From contig CABFPG010000003.1 of NCBI GenBank assembly GCA_902141825.1, positions 434,001 to 498,000 on the forward strand: DNA of 64,000 nucleotides, given 5' to 3'. Shown here in pieces: positions 27,171 to 37,547 of the stretch. The notes under the pieces were generated by a model that saw only the letters and a program-made list of their open reading frames with translations, was not told where the DNA came from and ran no database searches. The stretch is from Thalassocella blandensis (lineage in GTDB: Bacteria; Pseudomonadota; Gammaproteobacteria; Pseudomonadales; Cellvibrionaceae). A program made the translations under genes and the position numbers. Each line of letters begins with the position of its first letter. Position 1 is the stretch's first letter.

Positions 27171-29309
27171 TCAGGCCGCGCGTGATCCCACGGCTGTCAT
27201 TTTCATGGTATTGACAGGGCGCACTTTAAAGCGCGCTTCGTTCTGACTGGCTATTTTGGCCAGCTGTACGCTCACCGCTGCGTTGAACTGGCCATAAAAT
27301 CCCTCCAGCTCTTTTGCACGCAACAATACGTTTTGCTCAAATTCCTCGCCATTAAGGTTTTTAATATTGAGTTTATTGGCCATCACACTGGAGGACTTGG
27401 TTCCCAGCAGCGCCTGAGGGAATGCTGCTAACACGGTCTCCATCTCATTGATATTTTTCAACAGCATACGTGCCAGGCGTGCAATCGTCTGTCGATGCAG
27501 CTTTCCATCACCATCTTGCCGGCGCTCTATAAGCTTTTCTACGGTGGAAGCTTTGATCTGGGAGTCTGCAAATTTATCTTCCAGTTTTTGCAGCGCGCGC
27601 AGCATACTGAGCAATTTACTTCCAGTGGCATAGCTTTTACCCGTTTTGTCCAGCGCTACTGCAGCGGCAACACGCGAGCCAAAATACTTTTTATAACTCT
27701 CCAAACTGGCCTGATGAACCGCCGTAAAATCGTCAGCTTCGCGACGTAGCTTTTCCATCTGCTCCTGACTGGGACGCTTGCGACTACCATCTTTTATCAG
27801 CCAGTTGCCAAAATGCATTTGTGCCTGACGCTGAAACTGTTTTTCCGCCTGAGCCCGATAGGAAGAATATTCTGGAATATTATGTCGAATGTTGACGGCC
27901 AGTTTATTTAAAACCGCAATCAGTTTGTCCGTTCCCAACTGTGCAAACTTTTTGCTCTCGGATACATCCCAAACAATATCATCACTGAACAGTTGATTTG
28001 AGAAGTCGTTTAGCAGTTTACGAACCGGATTTTCACGTACAGCCACCTGGCCTTCTTCCATACGGACAATCTTACTGCGATCAATTTCAATTTCCTGCAC
28101 TTGATAATAACTTTTACTTAAAGCCTTGGAGTACTTCTGGAGGTTTGGGAGAATCTCATTAAAAGTATGCGGCAAATGATACTGGGCATTGACCCGGGCT
28201 TTTTTAATTGCGTTATTGCGCACGGTTGGCACTGGATGCATATACCAGTTGGAATAATTGTCCGTGGCTGACAATTCAATATATTGGTTTTTCTGTGCCT
28301 GCGTTTTAGCAAACATATTTTGCACAAACCGACTGAGATCATCCGGAAAGATTTCGCCAAGATGAATTTTTTCCAGCGCGGCGTGGTATGCCTGATCCGT
28401 GCGAATCAAGTTATGCAGCATGTCAGAAAAACCTTCGCTGCCAAGGATAGCGGCCTGATGCAAGTCCGCCATATATTCAATTTCCCGATCATTCTCCTCG
28501 GTTAAATCTCCGGTCACATCATAAGCAAACTGCACGATGGAATTCACAAGTTTTATTCCCAATTCAATGGGAGCACATAAAGGTCCCAATAAACTGATTC
28601 GATCCTGTAGCGCGTCAACTTTTTCCTGCCAGCCCTCTTCTCCGTTCATTACCTCAAACATACGACAACGAACAAAACGTTTTAACGCGAATGCTGGACG
28701 TAATAAAGGATGCGAATAGTGACCGAGTTCATGAGCGACGAGCGATGCAATCTCATCACTTTTCATGCACATAAGTACCGGCATCCCCAATTCCAGAGTC
28801 AATTCATTCTGTTTAAACTCACGATGATTTTGAAAGTATGCCTGTACCACTACGTCCATGTTTAATTTGATTTTTGCCACGCCAGGTGAGCCCAGTTTCT
28901 TTGCCAGGCTATTCACCAACAGAAATAACGCGCCTTCTTTACCGTTACGCAAAATGATTTCTGACTTCGCCTTTTTGCTGGGAAAATAAGGTCTGGCAAA
29001 GAAGGCAATTGCACTGCCGCCTAAAATAACTCCCGCCAGATAGGCCAGTGTGTAAAATCCACCGGCATCTTCGACAAACAGCGGCATGTCCATTACCACA
29101 AAAATAAGAAACTTAATGGCAAAGATACACAGCAGCAGGGAATAGACTGCCGCAGGCAACAAGACCAGCGCTGTATTTAAATAAGCTTTCCAGATAAAAG
29201 TCATGGACACTTCGGGCTGCGTAAAATTACCCTGGAACGCGGCTTTTATGTCACTTGCTGATATTTTTGTTTTAATTGAGTTATTCACCATCACCACATC
29301 TCCAATCAC
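27171..29309 (-). CDS. Membrane-anchored M48-family zinc metallopeptidase
   Basis: A 712-residue protein with two hydrophobic segments near the N terminus (residues ~40-65 and ~85-110), then an M48 peptidase domain with the zinc motif in SLVAHELGHYSHP near residue 195 and a distal glutamate region ENDREIEYMADLHQA. The C-terminal ~350 residues are helical and charged (KKYFGSRVAAAVALDKTGKSY) and do not match a family I recognise. M48 enzymes such as HtpX degrade damaged membrane proteins; whether this one does is unknown. It is well separated from its neighbours and ends before a hairpin. Confidence 0.85.
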   Translation of the reverse strand: MIGDVVMVNNSIKTKISASDIKAAFQGNFTQPEVSMTFIWKAYLNTALVLLPAAVYSLLLCIFAIKFLIFVVMDMPLFVEDAGGFYTLAYLAGVILGGSAIAFFARPYFPSKKAKSEIILRNGKEGALFLLVNSLAKKLGSPGVAKIKLNMDVVVQAYFQNHREFKQNELTLELGMPVLMCMKSDEIASLVAHELGHYSHPLLRPAFALKRFVRCRMFEVMNGEEGWQEKVDALQDRISLLGPLCAPIELGIKLVNSIVQFAYDVTGDLTEENDREIEYMADLHQAAILGSEGFSDMLHNLIRTDQAYHAALEKIHLGEIFPDDLSRFVQNMFAKTQAQKNQYIELSATDNYSNWYMHPVPTVRNNAIKKARVNAQYHLPHTFNEILPNLQKYSKALSKSYYQVQEIEIDRSKIVRMEEGQVAVRENPVRKLLNDFSNQLFSDDIVWDVSESKKFAQLGTDKLIAVLNKLAVNIRHNIPEYSSYRAQAEKQFQRQAQMHFGNWLIKDGSRKRPSQEQMEKLRREADDFTAVHQASLESYKKYFGSRVAAAVALDKTGKSYATGSKLLSMLRALQKLEDKFADSQIKASTVEKLIERRQDGDGKLHRQTIARLARMLLKNINEMETVLAAFPQALLGTKSSSVMANKLNIKNLNGEEFEQNVLLRAKELEGFYGQFNAAVSVQLAKIASQNEARFKVRPVNTMKMTAVGSRAA

Positions 29310-29781
29310 TCTTTCCGCACTTTTCCATGTGGCCGGTATTTATATTTGGCAGCGATTGATTCGCTAATAGATTGCGTATTTGTATACCTATGGAAGATAT
29401 GCACCAAGCTAAAGGACGCTACGGGAAAGCAATCTTGAAGTATTTACGCCAGCAGCGCCGTAAATTTAAGCGCCAACGAAAGATAGTTTGATAATAACAG
29501 ACAATCCACGAGGCATAAGCAAAATATAGCCAACTCTATGCGAGAGCTGGTTCACAGTTCGAACAGAGAATTGTGATAGACATAAGTGAATAGATAAAAT
29601 CGATGACAATATGAATACCGGCGGGCTGAACAGAGCGCGCAAACCAGAACGGGTTCTCAATTTTATTTGATGATTTCAGGAAAAACACCGCGCCATTACA
29701 GCACGGTGTTCCAGGCAGAATAAACATGCCGCAAAGAAAAAAAACAAGCGAATAACAAAACCTTAAAAGCTCGCCAATTCG
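29310..29781. other. Intergenic region between the M48 peptidase and the di-haem oxidoreductase
   Basis: 472 bp with the terminator of the oxidoreductase gene at 29679-29712 and, to the left, the unassigned upstream region of the peptidase. Open frames on the minus strand lack coding character. Confidence 0.6.
29679..29712 (-). terminator. Rho-independent terminator of the di-haem oxidoreductase gene
   Basis: On the minus strand AACACCG, a loop of about 13 nt and CGGTGTT are followed by TTTTCC. It lies 70 nt past the stop codon. Confidence 0.65.
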
Positions 29782-32700
29782 CTATAACGACTCAATAAAT
29801 TGTAAGAGCTGGTTGCGCTGCGCGCCACTTAACGCCTTAAAGGCATTATTGCTGGCTTGCGCTTCACCGCCATGCCAAAGAATCGCTTCTTCGATATTGC
29901 GTGCCCGACCATCATGTAACAAATTCATGTGACCATTGACGGAGTCGTTGTACCCCATCCCCCAAAGTGGCGGGGTTCGCCATTCACGGTTTAATACACT
30001 TGAGTTTGTCAGATTGTCCGCCAGATCTGGTCCCATATCGTGCAGCAACAAGTCCGTATAAGCCCGCACCTGATTTCCACGTAATTCCGCCAGAGGGTGG
30101 CGATGACCACTACTCATCTCTGGTACATGGCAAGAAGCACAGCCAATATTTTGAAAGTGAACTTGCCCTGCCAACACGTTGGGATTATTGACCTCCTCAG
30201 GCCGACGTGATGGGGCTCCCAGTGCTTGCAAATACACCACCAGTTCATGCAGGCGGAAGTCAGATAATTCGACACCACCGCTATTACTGTTTAAACATGC
30301 CGATTGCGTTACACCACATTCTTCATCGGGAAATACGTGTGTCGTCACCCCCATATCCCCTTGCAAGGCAGATGCAGAAAAACTGGTTAAACTGGCAAAA
30401 CTTGCTTTCCAACCAAAGCGACCAAGCTTTTGTTGACCGCCACTGCCTGCATCGGTGACGATGCTGGCTCGCCCCGAAATACCATCCCCATCCGCATCAT
30501 CCGGATCATGACGCGAAACAATGTCAGATTCAGGAATAGCCTCTAATAATCCTAACCCGGTTATATTCTGCGGCATGCGCACAGAATAGTACGGCACACT
30601 ACCGCCTTGACCATCCAATACGTTCAATTGGTAACTCGGACGCTGCAGTTGATAGGAACTCCCATCGTTGTAGTTGCCACTGATGGTGCTGTAACTCACA
30701 CTCACTTGCGCTTCGGCCGAAATGGAGGAGCTTTGTGAAGTAGGCTGAAGCACACTGCCAAAGTATTCATGAGCTTGCGCCTGCCCCAAACTATCATATT
30801 GACCATTACTAATTCGGGTCACCATGGTCGACAGACTCTGGCCATTAGCCGGCGCAGCACCACGGCCGTTATTAACGTGGCAAGCGATGCAGGCATTCTG
30901 TACCGTCAAACCGTTGGAGGCTCCAGCCAGTTCAGGAAAGTCTGGATTACCTGCTTCCGCATGGGCTCCAGTATTGAAGAAGGTATGAAAGACGCGACGC
31001 CCCTGCATAAACGTGTTATGCGTTTCCCACTGAATATTTAACGCTTCGCGAAAAAAAGCCGTCCAGTCTGCAACATCACTATCAACAATATAAGAATCGT
31101 AAGTCTGTATGCCATCCATTATGGGATAGGTCACCACCGTTCCGTTGGGATCATTACGATCAACCCATTTACCATTGCTACCCACTTTATACGTAACGGT
31201 ATTACCATTATTGGCGATGATTTGCGATGCGGGAACGGGATCACCAGCGCGAATAAAAGGTGCGGATGCATCACCACCAGCGCGTACCTGCTGCTCCAAA
31301 GCATCGTCCCCTACAATGTATATTCCCGGCTCACCAATTTTAAAACGATAGGTATCTGTGTAATACACTGTTTGCGCTTTCACTTCCGGGTCACCTTGAT
31401 AGCGCCCAAGAAATTGCTGAAATTCAACTTCCATCCACTCGCCGATTTCCAGCCGGCCATCATCGCCATTGTGCGCATCGCGACGAATAAAACAAACCCA
31501 CTCCTGACCAAAACCGGCAGGATCTGCGGGCACAACAGGGTTCGCTTCAAACTTTGCATTGTTATTAAAATCTGCGCGATGCACATTGCTATACGCTGAG
31601 CGGCATTCGGGTTCACGGTAGTGTGCAAATTCCGGTTTATAATAGATAGCAATGTAGTCTTCGCCAGCTGCGACTTTATCGTGGATTTCCAATCCAAAGG
31701 TGCGATGTTCAAAATAGTGCGTGGGAAAGGTGTAAAATGAATCTTCTGATTCATGCCGCGAACGTGCTCGCCCACTGGCCACGGTAACAATGGTTCCATC
31801 ACTTTCCACCCGCCATTCCTGCGAGCTTTGTTCACTATAACTTGTTGGAAACAAGGGCGTATAATTTAAATCAGGATCGACTGGATCGGGGTCAGGGCTT
31901 GGCGTAGGAGTGTTTGTTGGTGTTGGCGTTGCTGTTGGTGTTGGCGTAGTGGTTGGCGTCGGATCTGGATTACCACCCCCACCATCAGTACTGCCCCAGA
32001 CTTCCATCTCCCAGATTGAGTATCCCCAATCATTATTCGCGCTACGCGCGAGACCATTCATGCGAACAAAACGAAAAACACCAGAGACTTCCAAAGTATC
32101 CGTTCGTTCGCCAAACTGACCGCCGGAAAAATTTGCTAACGTACTCCAGCTGCTCCCATTTTGTGAGCCTTGAATTTCATATCGCTCAGCATTCGCCGCT
32201 TCCCAATAAATAACCACTTCAGATAAATCAAACACATCACCAAGATCTACCGTTAAATTCGAAGGATCGATTTGATGCTGAGACTCCCAGCGCGTCCCCA
32301 TGTTGCCATCGAAGGCTAAACTCGCGGCTTGCATTGCGGAACTGGCCGTCGCACTTTTATTGACGGATACTAATAACGTCGGAGGCGGTGTTAATGTGGG
32401 CGTGGGCGTCGGAGTGGGCGTAGCGCTAATCTCCCGACCAATAACCTGGAATTCCCAGATAGAATAGCCCCAACCGGTGCTGCGTTGGGAGGCATTTACA
32501 CGAACATAGCGATATTCACCTGAAACATTAAAGGTATCTGTTCGCTCTCCCGCCTGCGCACCTGAAACACTCGCGAGATTTTGCCAGTCTGCATTGTTGT
32601 TACTGCCTTGTATCTGAAAACTTGCCGCATTGGCATATTCCCAAGTCACAACAATTTGCTGCAACTCATAAGTGAGCGCAAGATCCACACTTAACCAGAC

Positions 32701-32892
32701 GTTATCCACACCATGCTCTGATTCCCATCGTGTGCCGGCATCACCGTCGACAGCCAATGAAGCGGATTGCATTTCGGAATTTGATGTCGCCCATTGGTGA
32801 AGAGCAAGATTTCGAACCTGGGCAAAACTATGAGTACAAAAAGAAAGTAAAAAGCTGGTCATCAGCCAATAGAACGCATTATTTTTTTTCAT
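29782..32892 (-). CDS. Secreted di-haem oxidoreductase (DUF1111) with two F5/8C-type carbohydrate-binding-like domains
   Basis: An exported protein of 1036 residues from the preferred ATG at 32892 (AGG 8 nt upstream; signal peptide MKKNNAFYW...THSFA-QV). A GTG/ATG further up at 32940 is less likely. Two discoidin or CBM32-like modules at ~25-140 and ~170-290 both contain DGDAGTRWES or DGNMGTRWES and end GWGYSIWEFQV, separated by Pro-Thr linkers. A middle region of unknown type follows, then a C-terminal cytochrome domain with two CxxCH haem motifs, CIACHVNNGRG (Cys668) and CASCHVPEM (Cys918). This matches the DUF1111/MauG-related family. It probably moves electrons outside the cell near a glycan. 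Partner unknown. Confidence 0.85.
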   Translation of the reverse strand: MKKNNAFYWLMTSFLLSFCTHSFAQVRNLALHQWATSNSEMQSASLAVDGDAGTRWESEHGVDNVWLSVDLALTYELQQIVVTWEYANAASFQIQGSNNNADWQNLASVSGAQAGERTDTFNVSGEYRYVRVNASQRSTGWGYSIWEFQVIGREISATPTPTPTPTLTPPPTLLVSVNKSATASSAMQAASLAFDGNMGTRWESQHQIDPSNLTVDLGDVFDLSEVVIYWEAANAERYEIQGSQNGSSWSTLANFSGGQFGERTDTLEVSGVFRFVRMNGLARSANNDWGYSIWEMEVWGSTDGGGGNPDPTPTTTPTPTATPTPTNTPTPSPDPDPVDPDLNYTPLFPTSYSEQSSQEWRVESDGTIVTVASGRARSRHESEDSFYTFPTHYFEHRTFGLEIHDKVAAGEDYIAIYYKPEFAHYREPECRSAYSNVHRADFNNNAKFEANPVVPADPAGFGQEWVCFIRRDAHNGDDGRLEIGEWMEVEFQQFLGRYQGDPEVKAQTVYYTDTYRFKIGEPGIYIVGDDALEQQVRAGGDASAPFIRAGDPVPASQIIANNGNTVTYKVGSNGKWVDRNDPNGTVVTYPIMDGIQTYDSYIVDSDVADWTAFFREALNIQWETHNTFMQGRRVFHTFFNTGAHAEAGNPDFPELAGASNGLTVQNACIACHVNNGRGAAPANGQSLSTMVTRISNGQYDSLGQAQAHEYFGSVLQPTSQSSSISAEAQVSVSYSTISGNYNDGSSYQLQRPSYQLNVLDGQGGSVPYYSVRMPQNITGLGLLEAIPESDIVSRHDPDDADGDGISGRASIVTDAGSGGQQKLGRFGWKASFASLTSFSASALQGDMGVTTHVFPDEECGVTQSACLNSNSGGVELSDFRLHELVVYLQALGAPSRRPEEVNNPNVLAGQVHFQNIGCASCHVPEMSSGHRHPLAELRGNQVRAYTDLLLHDMGPDLADNLTNSSVLNREWRTPPLWGMGYNDSVNGHMNLLHDGRARNIEEAILWHGGEAQASNNAFKALSGAQRNQLLQFIESL

Positions 32893-33655
32893 GACGAATA
32901 CCTGATATTCACTACGAGCATAGAACTTCATGCAACGCACGCATTATGCAATGTTGTAAAGTGAATCAGCTCAGAAAAAATAAGCAATTCGACAAAAAGA
33001 ATTCAAAGAAAATTCACATATAGCTGAAAGTCCCATGAAGATTATCGGTACTCGCAATTTAATCTGAGCCTGGTTCGCTTAATTTTATGAAGAGCGCAAT
33101 GTGAAATGTCGAGATCAGACACTGCATAGCAGCATAGGATTTGCAAAATGTAATACGTTTACTTAAAAAGCAGACGCGCATCACAGATATTATTTATTGT
33201 TAGCAAACACCTGACAAACACAATGCACTATTGCCAATCTAAGCCCCGCCTTGTTTTTTCCGCAATTAAAACAAGGCAGAGAGGATTTGATTTGCGCTGA
33301 AATGGACAGGGAATTTATTGAGCGTCAAAGTTATTTTATTTCCGAATAAAAACCTTTAATTTATACTTAAAATAAAAATGTAGGATAGATCTCAAAACGA
33401 CAATTACAGGCACGAACGCCATGCTGCACAGCAAGACCAGGAAATCACTTAAACGACAGACTGTTCTCCTGCATTCCAGACGACTACGGAAGAGTGACGG
33501 ATTTTTCTAATAGAAAAACGCGATAAAAACCATTAAAAAAATAGAAAATCGATTTTGCCGAAACTCGCAAAACATGAAGAAAGCAAAAGAATTGAAAGAA
33601 AAAAAGAAATGAAAACCAAAGCCACAAAGATAAAAACAAATAAGCGCAAAGATAA
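32893..33655. other. Intergenic region upstream of the di-haem oxidoreductase
   Basis: AT-rich, with no convincing gene; open frames are Phe/Lys-rich noise. It contains a perfect 10-bp inverted repeat GCCTTGTTTT/AAAACAAGGC at 33248-33277 and presumably the promoter of the oxidoreductase gene. Confidence 0.6.
33248..33277. repeat. Perfect 10-bp inverted repeat
   Basis: GCCTTGTTTT (33248-33257), 10-nt loop, AAAACAAGGC (33268-33277). No T-run follows on either strand, so an operator or mRNA structure is as likely as a terminator. Confidence 0.5.
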
Positions 33656-34537
33656 TCAAAAATAGGTATAGTGAATATCCACTTTAAGCATTTTCCCATT
33701 CTGATCTGCTATATTTCCCAAGCCCTTAAACCGCATGAGCTTTTTATCCCCTTGAGAGAAGACCAAAAAAATATCCGAGACCAACAAACGAAGCAAGGCA
33801 TTTTTAGCGCGAGTTCTGAAACAGGAATAAAACTCCTTACCTGATGCATCTTGCTGCAAACGCATTAAATACTCCTCATTTAACAAATCCTGTTGACAGC
33901 GTACTTGTTGCGTTTGCATGGTTATTGTCGATAACCGCGAGGGCACCACAAAAGGATATTCAAATACTTTTTCCTGCTGAAACTCATCCCAATGCTCTAA
34001 TATAAATGCAACAAACCCGGCATCTACGATTAAGCCATTTTTTTCCAGCATTTCAAAATCCAAAGCATCGGTCTTATCTTGTAACTCCCCGTGAGAAACT
34101 TTTAATTTATTTTGACGAAGCTCAACAACGCTAACCTCTTTTGCCCAGTAATTTTTAATCGTAAAGCTTGGTTGTATTTTACTGTACTCGTAATTTATGG
34201 TTTTATCTGCAACGAGTTTATCTTCATTCGAAATATATTGAACTCGCCACACCGCATCATCCAACTGGGTATAAAACTCGGTATACAGCAGCTCTTTTCC
34301 ATCCAGCGAATATGCTTTTCCCATAATGGACGCGTCGCTTTGCGAAACGGTTGATTTATTGCCCACAATATTGGCAGTCACCAGCGGAGCAGAGAAAAAA
34401 AACACGCTCACGCTTACTACCTTGAGGGCCAATTGTTTAGGAGCGTTAACATTAAAGGATATAAGCTTGTTGACGTCGAACATCGAGCCCCATGCTTTAA
34501 CACTTAACGCAGTAGACCAGAACAGTAAATTCAGCAT
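33656..34537 (-). CDS. Exported protein of unknown function, last gene of the cfa-type operon
   Basis: 293 residues starting 1 nt after the DUF2878 stop (TAAAATG). The N-terminal ~60 residues contain a hydrophobic stretch (LKVVSVSVFFFSAPLVTA) that looks like a signal peptide with a long preceding extension; a start at the internal ATG (MFDVNK, codon 19) is possible. The mature part is beta-rich with many Lys, Glu and aromatic residues (YTEFYTQLDDAVWRVQYIS, FVVPSRLSTITMQTQ). I do not recognise a family. Its place at the end of the operon suggests a periplasmic role in the same lipid-related process. Confidence 0.75.
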   Translation of the reverse strand: MLNLLFWSTALSVKAWGSMFDVNKLISFNVNAPKQLALKVVSVSVFFFSAPLVTANIVGNKSTVSQSDASIMGKAYSLDGKELLYTEFYTQLDDAVWRVQYISNEDKLVADKTINYEYSKIQPSFTIKNYWAKEVSVVELRQNKLKVSHGELQDKTDALDFEMLEKNGLIVDAGFVAFILEHWDEFQQEKVFEYPFVVPSRLSTITMQTQQVRCQQDLLNEEYLMRLQQDASGKEFYSCFRTRAKNALLRLLVSDIFLVFSQGDKKLMRFKGLGNIADQNGKMLKVDIHYTYF

Positions 34538-34538
34538 T

Positions 34539-35117
34539 TTAACCCTCTTCAGGTTGAATACCTGAATTGTTTAACTCTGTTACACGGTTGCGAGATATGT
34601 AATACACCAGAGCCGGCAACCAAATAGCCCATATAAAAGCAATAGCAAGCAAACCCTGCCAAGTCAATGTTACGCCTCGCAAATAGCCCCCAGCAAAATA
34701 TGCCCACGGTGCCGCAATAGCCGATAAAAGCACGGTTATACCCAAATGCTTTTGCAGAAAAGCCATGCTGTGATACAAGGTCATGGCAAAGGCCATCCAC
34801 AGACAAACCAACCACCAGGGAGCAAAGGTCATCCCCAACCAATAATTCGGTTCTAAAGGTAAATACTGAAAATGAATAAGAAAGGAGTCAATAAACAGCC
34901 CCAATATTCCAACCAGGGCAATCACCTTCCACTCTGTAAAGCTGGGTGAATAAAGGTAATAATGTATCGCGAGTAATACGCACATCAATAACAGGGCCTG
35001 ACTGTCAGACGCAAACATTAATGCGAACCAGGCACCTTGAAACATCAAAGCATTTCCTACAAGGAGTCCTCGCTTACGCCAACTCGCCGTATTCAAAAAA
35101 TTTACACTCGCCCGCAT
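34539..35117 (-). CDS. DUF2878 integral membrane protein
   Basis: 192 residues with about five or six membrane segments (GLFIDSFLIHFQYLP, MTFAPWWLVCLWMAFAMTL, GLLAIAFIWAIWLPALVYYIS). This composition and the motif around NYWLGMTFAPWWLVCLWMAF fit the DUF2878 family, which is regularly found next to cyclopropane-fatty-acid-synthase-like genes and DUF1365. No catalytic residues are known. It is 138 bp from the methyltransferase gene. Confidence 0.8.
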   Translation of the reverse strand: MRASVNFLNTASWRKRGLLVGNALMFQGAWFALMFASDSQALLLMCVLLAIHYYLYSPSFTEWKVIALVGILGLFIDSFLIHFQYLPLEPNYWLGMTFAPWWLVCLWMAFAMTLYHSMAFLQKHLGITVLLSAIAAPWAYFAGGYLRGVTLTWQGLLAIAFIWAIWLPALVYYISRNRVTELNNSGIQPEEG

Positions 35118-35255
35118 GACTGACCTTTTTTAAAGAAACTGCAACTGTATCGCCGATTTGTTTGGCTTTGTCTAGATCGCCGCTGCACTCCCGCGAAAGC
35201 AATTCGAAGTTTAGCGGTGCTGATCTTCCAGATAAGAACAATTTGTCGACTGCAT

Positions 35256-36626
35256 CTACAGATACGAGAATTCATCCCGGGCGGAAGGTTTCGCCATGAC
35301 CACTTGTACGGTGCTAATGGTGCGCTCTAAAAATCCCCCTTCGCAATAGCACAGATAATATTCCCACATCCGGCAGAAGTTATCGGCATATCCCAGGGTT
35401 TTAATATCTTCCAGTCGGGTTCTAAATCTTTCTCGCCAGGCATTGAGCGTACGAGCATAATCACGGCCAATATCCTGAACGTGCACGATTTGCATATCCG
35501 TATGCTCTGCCACATTCGCACTTATCGCCTGCAGCGAAGGAAGAAAGCCACCAGGGAAAATATACCGCTGAATAAAATCCACCGTTTTCTTCGCACGTTC
35601 AAAACGCTGGTCTGCAATCGTTATGGCCTGAATGCACATTAATCCTTCGGGCTTCAACAGCTTTGCACAACGCGAAAAATACTCACGATAATACTCATAA
35701 CCAACCGCCTCGATCATTTCAATGGACACGAGTTTGTCATATTGCCCTTCCAGTTCGCGATAATCACGTAGTAAAACCGTGATCTGATCTTGCATTCCCG
35801 CGTCTTTCACCGCTTGACTGGCATAGTCGTACTGCTCCTGACTGATTGTCGTTGTGGTGACTTGGCAACCATATCGCTGAGCTGCATAGATGGCCATGCC
35901 GCCCCAGCCCGTACCAATTTCCAACAGATGATCGCTCGCTTTTAATTGCAGTTTTTGACACACCAGATCCAACTTAAACTCCGCCGCCTGATCCAGGCTT
36001 TGTTCAGCGTGCTGGTAGACCGCCGACGAATACATCATGCTTTTGTCTAAAAATAGAGAGAAGAAATCGTTCCCCAGGTCATAGTGTGCACTGATATTTT
36101 CTTTCGACCCTTTTACCGTATTCGCATTCAGACGGTGTAACAGGCCAGTCACAATTTGGCTGACACCTGGACGGTCATCGTGCTGACTGTTGAGAATATC
36201 TATATTCATACAAAACAGACGAATCACATTCAACAAGTTGGGTGAATCCCAAAAACCCTGCATATAAGCTTCGCCCGCGCCTATCGATCCGTTTCGAAAA
36301 AAGCACTGATATGCGGCAAAATCGCGAATGATAATCTCTGCCGTAAAATCTGAACCTGTATCACCAAATTCAAATACTCCGTTACCATCAGTCACAATCA
36401 GTTTACCGACGGCAAGACTCTCCAAGGATTTCAGTACCAGACGTTTGATTAACTGATGCTGCCATGTCAGCTTTTCAGTATGCTCACCAGCATCTTGCCC
36501 CGTCATCACCTCAGGAGTAAGGCTGGCCGGGTTCGAATGGCTAAACGCCAACGCTGAAATATTTCGATGTCCCGCTAATAATCCGATGAGTTTCTTTACC
36601 GGATTAGACATATTAACGTTGAGCAT
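35256..36626 (-). CDS. Cyclopropane-fatty-acyl-phospholipid-synthase-type methyltransferase
   Basis: A SAM-dependent enzyme that transfers a methyl(ene) group to unsaturated acyl chains of phospholipids. The 456-residue protein has an N-terminal lipid-binding domain (~1-170; FGDTGSDFTAEIIIRDFAAY, GSIGAGEAYMQGFWD), then HYDLGNDFFSLFLDKSMMYSSAVY, the SAM motif LLEIGTGWGGMAIYAA and SIEMIEAVGYEYY. It is longer than E. coli Cfa (382) and closer to the Cfa-like enzymes in sigma-E/ChrR regulons, where products can include cyclopropane or methyl-branched lipids. I prefer the ATG at 36626, with GGAGG 10 nt upstream. Confidence 0.93.
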   Translation of the reverse strand: MLNVNMSNPVKKLIGLLAGHRNISALAFSHSNPASLTPEVMTGQDAGEHTEKLTWQHQLIKRLVLKSLESLAVGKLIVTDGNGVFEFGDTGSDFTAEIIIRDFAAYQCFFRNGSIGAGEAYMQGFWDSPNLLNVIRLFCMNIDILNSQHDDRPGVSQIVTGLLHRLNANTVKGSKENISAHYDLGNDFFSLFLDKSMMYSSAVYQHAEQSLDQAAEFKLDLVCQKLQLKASDHLLEIGTGWGGMAIYAAQRYGCQVTTTTISQEQYDYASQAVKDAGMQDQITVLLRDYRELEGQYDKLVSIEMIEAVGYEYYREYFSRCAKLLKPEGLMCIQAITIADQRFERAKKTVDFIQRYIFPGGFLPSLQAISANVAEHTDMQIVHVQDIGRDYARTLNAWRERFRTRLEDIKTLGYADNFCRMWEYYLCYCEGGFLERTISTVQVVMAKPSARDEFSYL

Positions 36627-36642
36627 GAACAATGAACCTCCA

Positions 36643-37479
36643 TTAACCTGTTTTTTGTTTTTCTAAGCGCGTATTTTTAGGGTGAGAATACGTCGGTGTG
36701 CGTTTAAACCAAAGTTTCATCGCTTGCCAGTAAATCGTCATAACCACCTTAAGTGTCATAAACGGGTACATAGCCAGCGTTTTAGCCAGACTTGCTGGTG
36801 AAATTTCATGACGTTCCAGCTTTAAAGTTGCGTCAAATTGCTTGTGAGACTCGAACCAATTAATCATGTGCAAAACCAGCGTCTCGGACGGCGTATTGTT
36901 TTTCCATTCATATTGAATATTCATGGGATTAAAAGGTGAAACGTGCATCTCCTTTTCAAAACTAATACGCTGCCGCTTCCTCAACGGATCACAACGCAAC
37001 ACATATGCATGCCTTTCCCCCCAAGGGGTATTTGTCACTTCCGCAACAACAAACTCCAATTGTTCACTACTATTAAAAATGTAATAACAGGTGATGGGAT
37101 TAAAAACAAAGCCAAAATACCTGAGATTCGTTAACATACGAATCGGGCCATCAGGGTAATGACCAGTTTCTTCCTGCACTTTTTTCCGCACGGAAAATTC
37201 CAAAGGCTCCGCGGCATCACCAAGGTAATCTTCGCGTTTAAAGTAGGCTAGATTTGCTGTATCGACAGACCAACAGCGACTGCCGGCAAACACTTCATCC
37301 AACTCCGCCAAGTCGAGATACATCATAAACACCTGGTAACGAAACTGGTGCTGCGTAGGGGAAAACCGACGATGCTGCACCCAACCGCGATAGATAGCGC
37401 TTTGCAGGCCTTGAACAGAACCTGAGACGGCCTTCTTTTTTAACTGTTGCGTCTTTGCCGTGTTTTGCTGCTTACTCAT
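36643..37479 (-). CDS. DUF1365 family protein
   Basis: 278 residues from the ATG at 37479. The family signature is clear: YRGWVQHRRFSPTQHQFRYQVFMMYLDLAEL at the start of the domain, NLRYFGFVFNPITCYYIF, VAEVTNTPWGERHAYVL and KEMHVSPFNPMNIQYEW. DUF1365 genes sit almost always between an FAD amine-oxidase-like gene and a cfa-type gene. The reaction is unproven; a hydrophobic helix near the C terminus (MTLKVVMTIYWQAMKLWF) suggests membrane contact. Confidence 0.9.
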   Translation of the reverse strand: MSKQQNTAKTQQLKKKAVSGSVQGLQSAIYRGWVQHRRFSPTQHQFRYQVFMMYLDLAELDEVFAGSRCWSVDTANLAYFKREDYLGDAAEPLEFSVRKKVQEETGHYPDGPIRMLTNLRYFGFVFNPITCYYIFNSSEQLEFVVAEVTNTPWGERHAYVLRCDPLRKRQRISFEKEMHVSPFNPMNIQYEWKNNTPSETLVLHMINWFESHKQFDATLKLERHEISPASLAKTLAMYPFMTLKVVMTIYWQAMKLWFKRTPTYSHPKNTRLEKQKTG

Positions 37480-37547
37480 AAACACTCGTCTAGTGAATTA
37501 CCGTCCACTCCACAGTGCATTACCCATGGAGCCTGATTGCCCTTACC

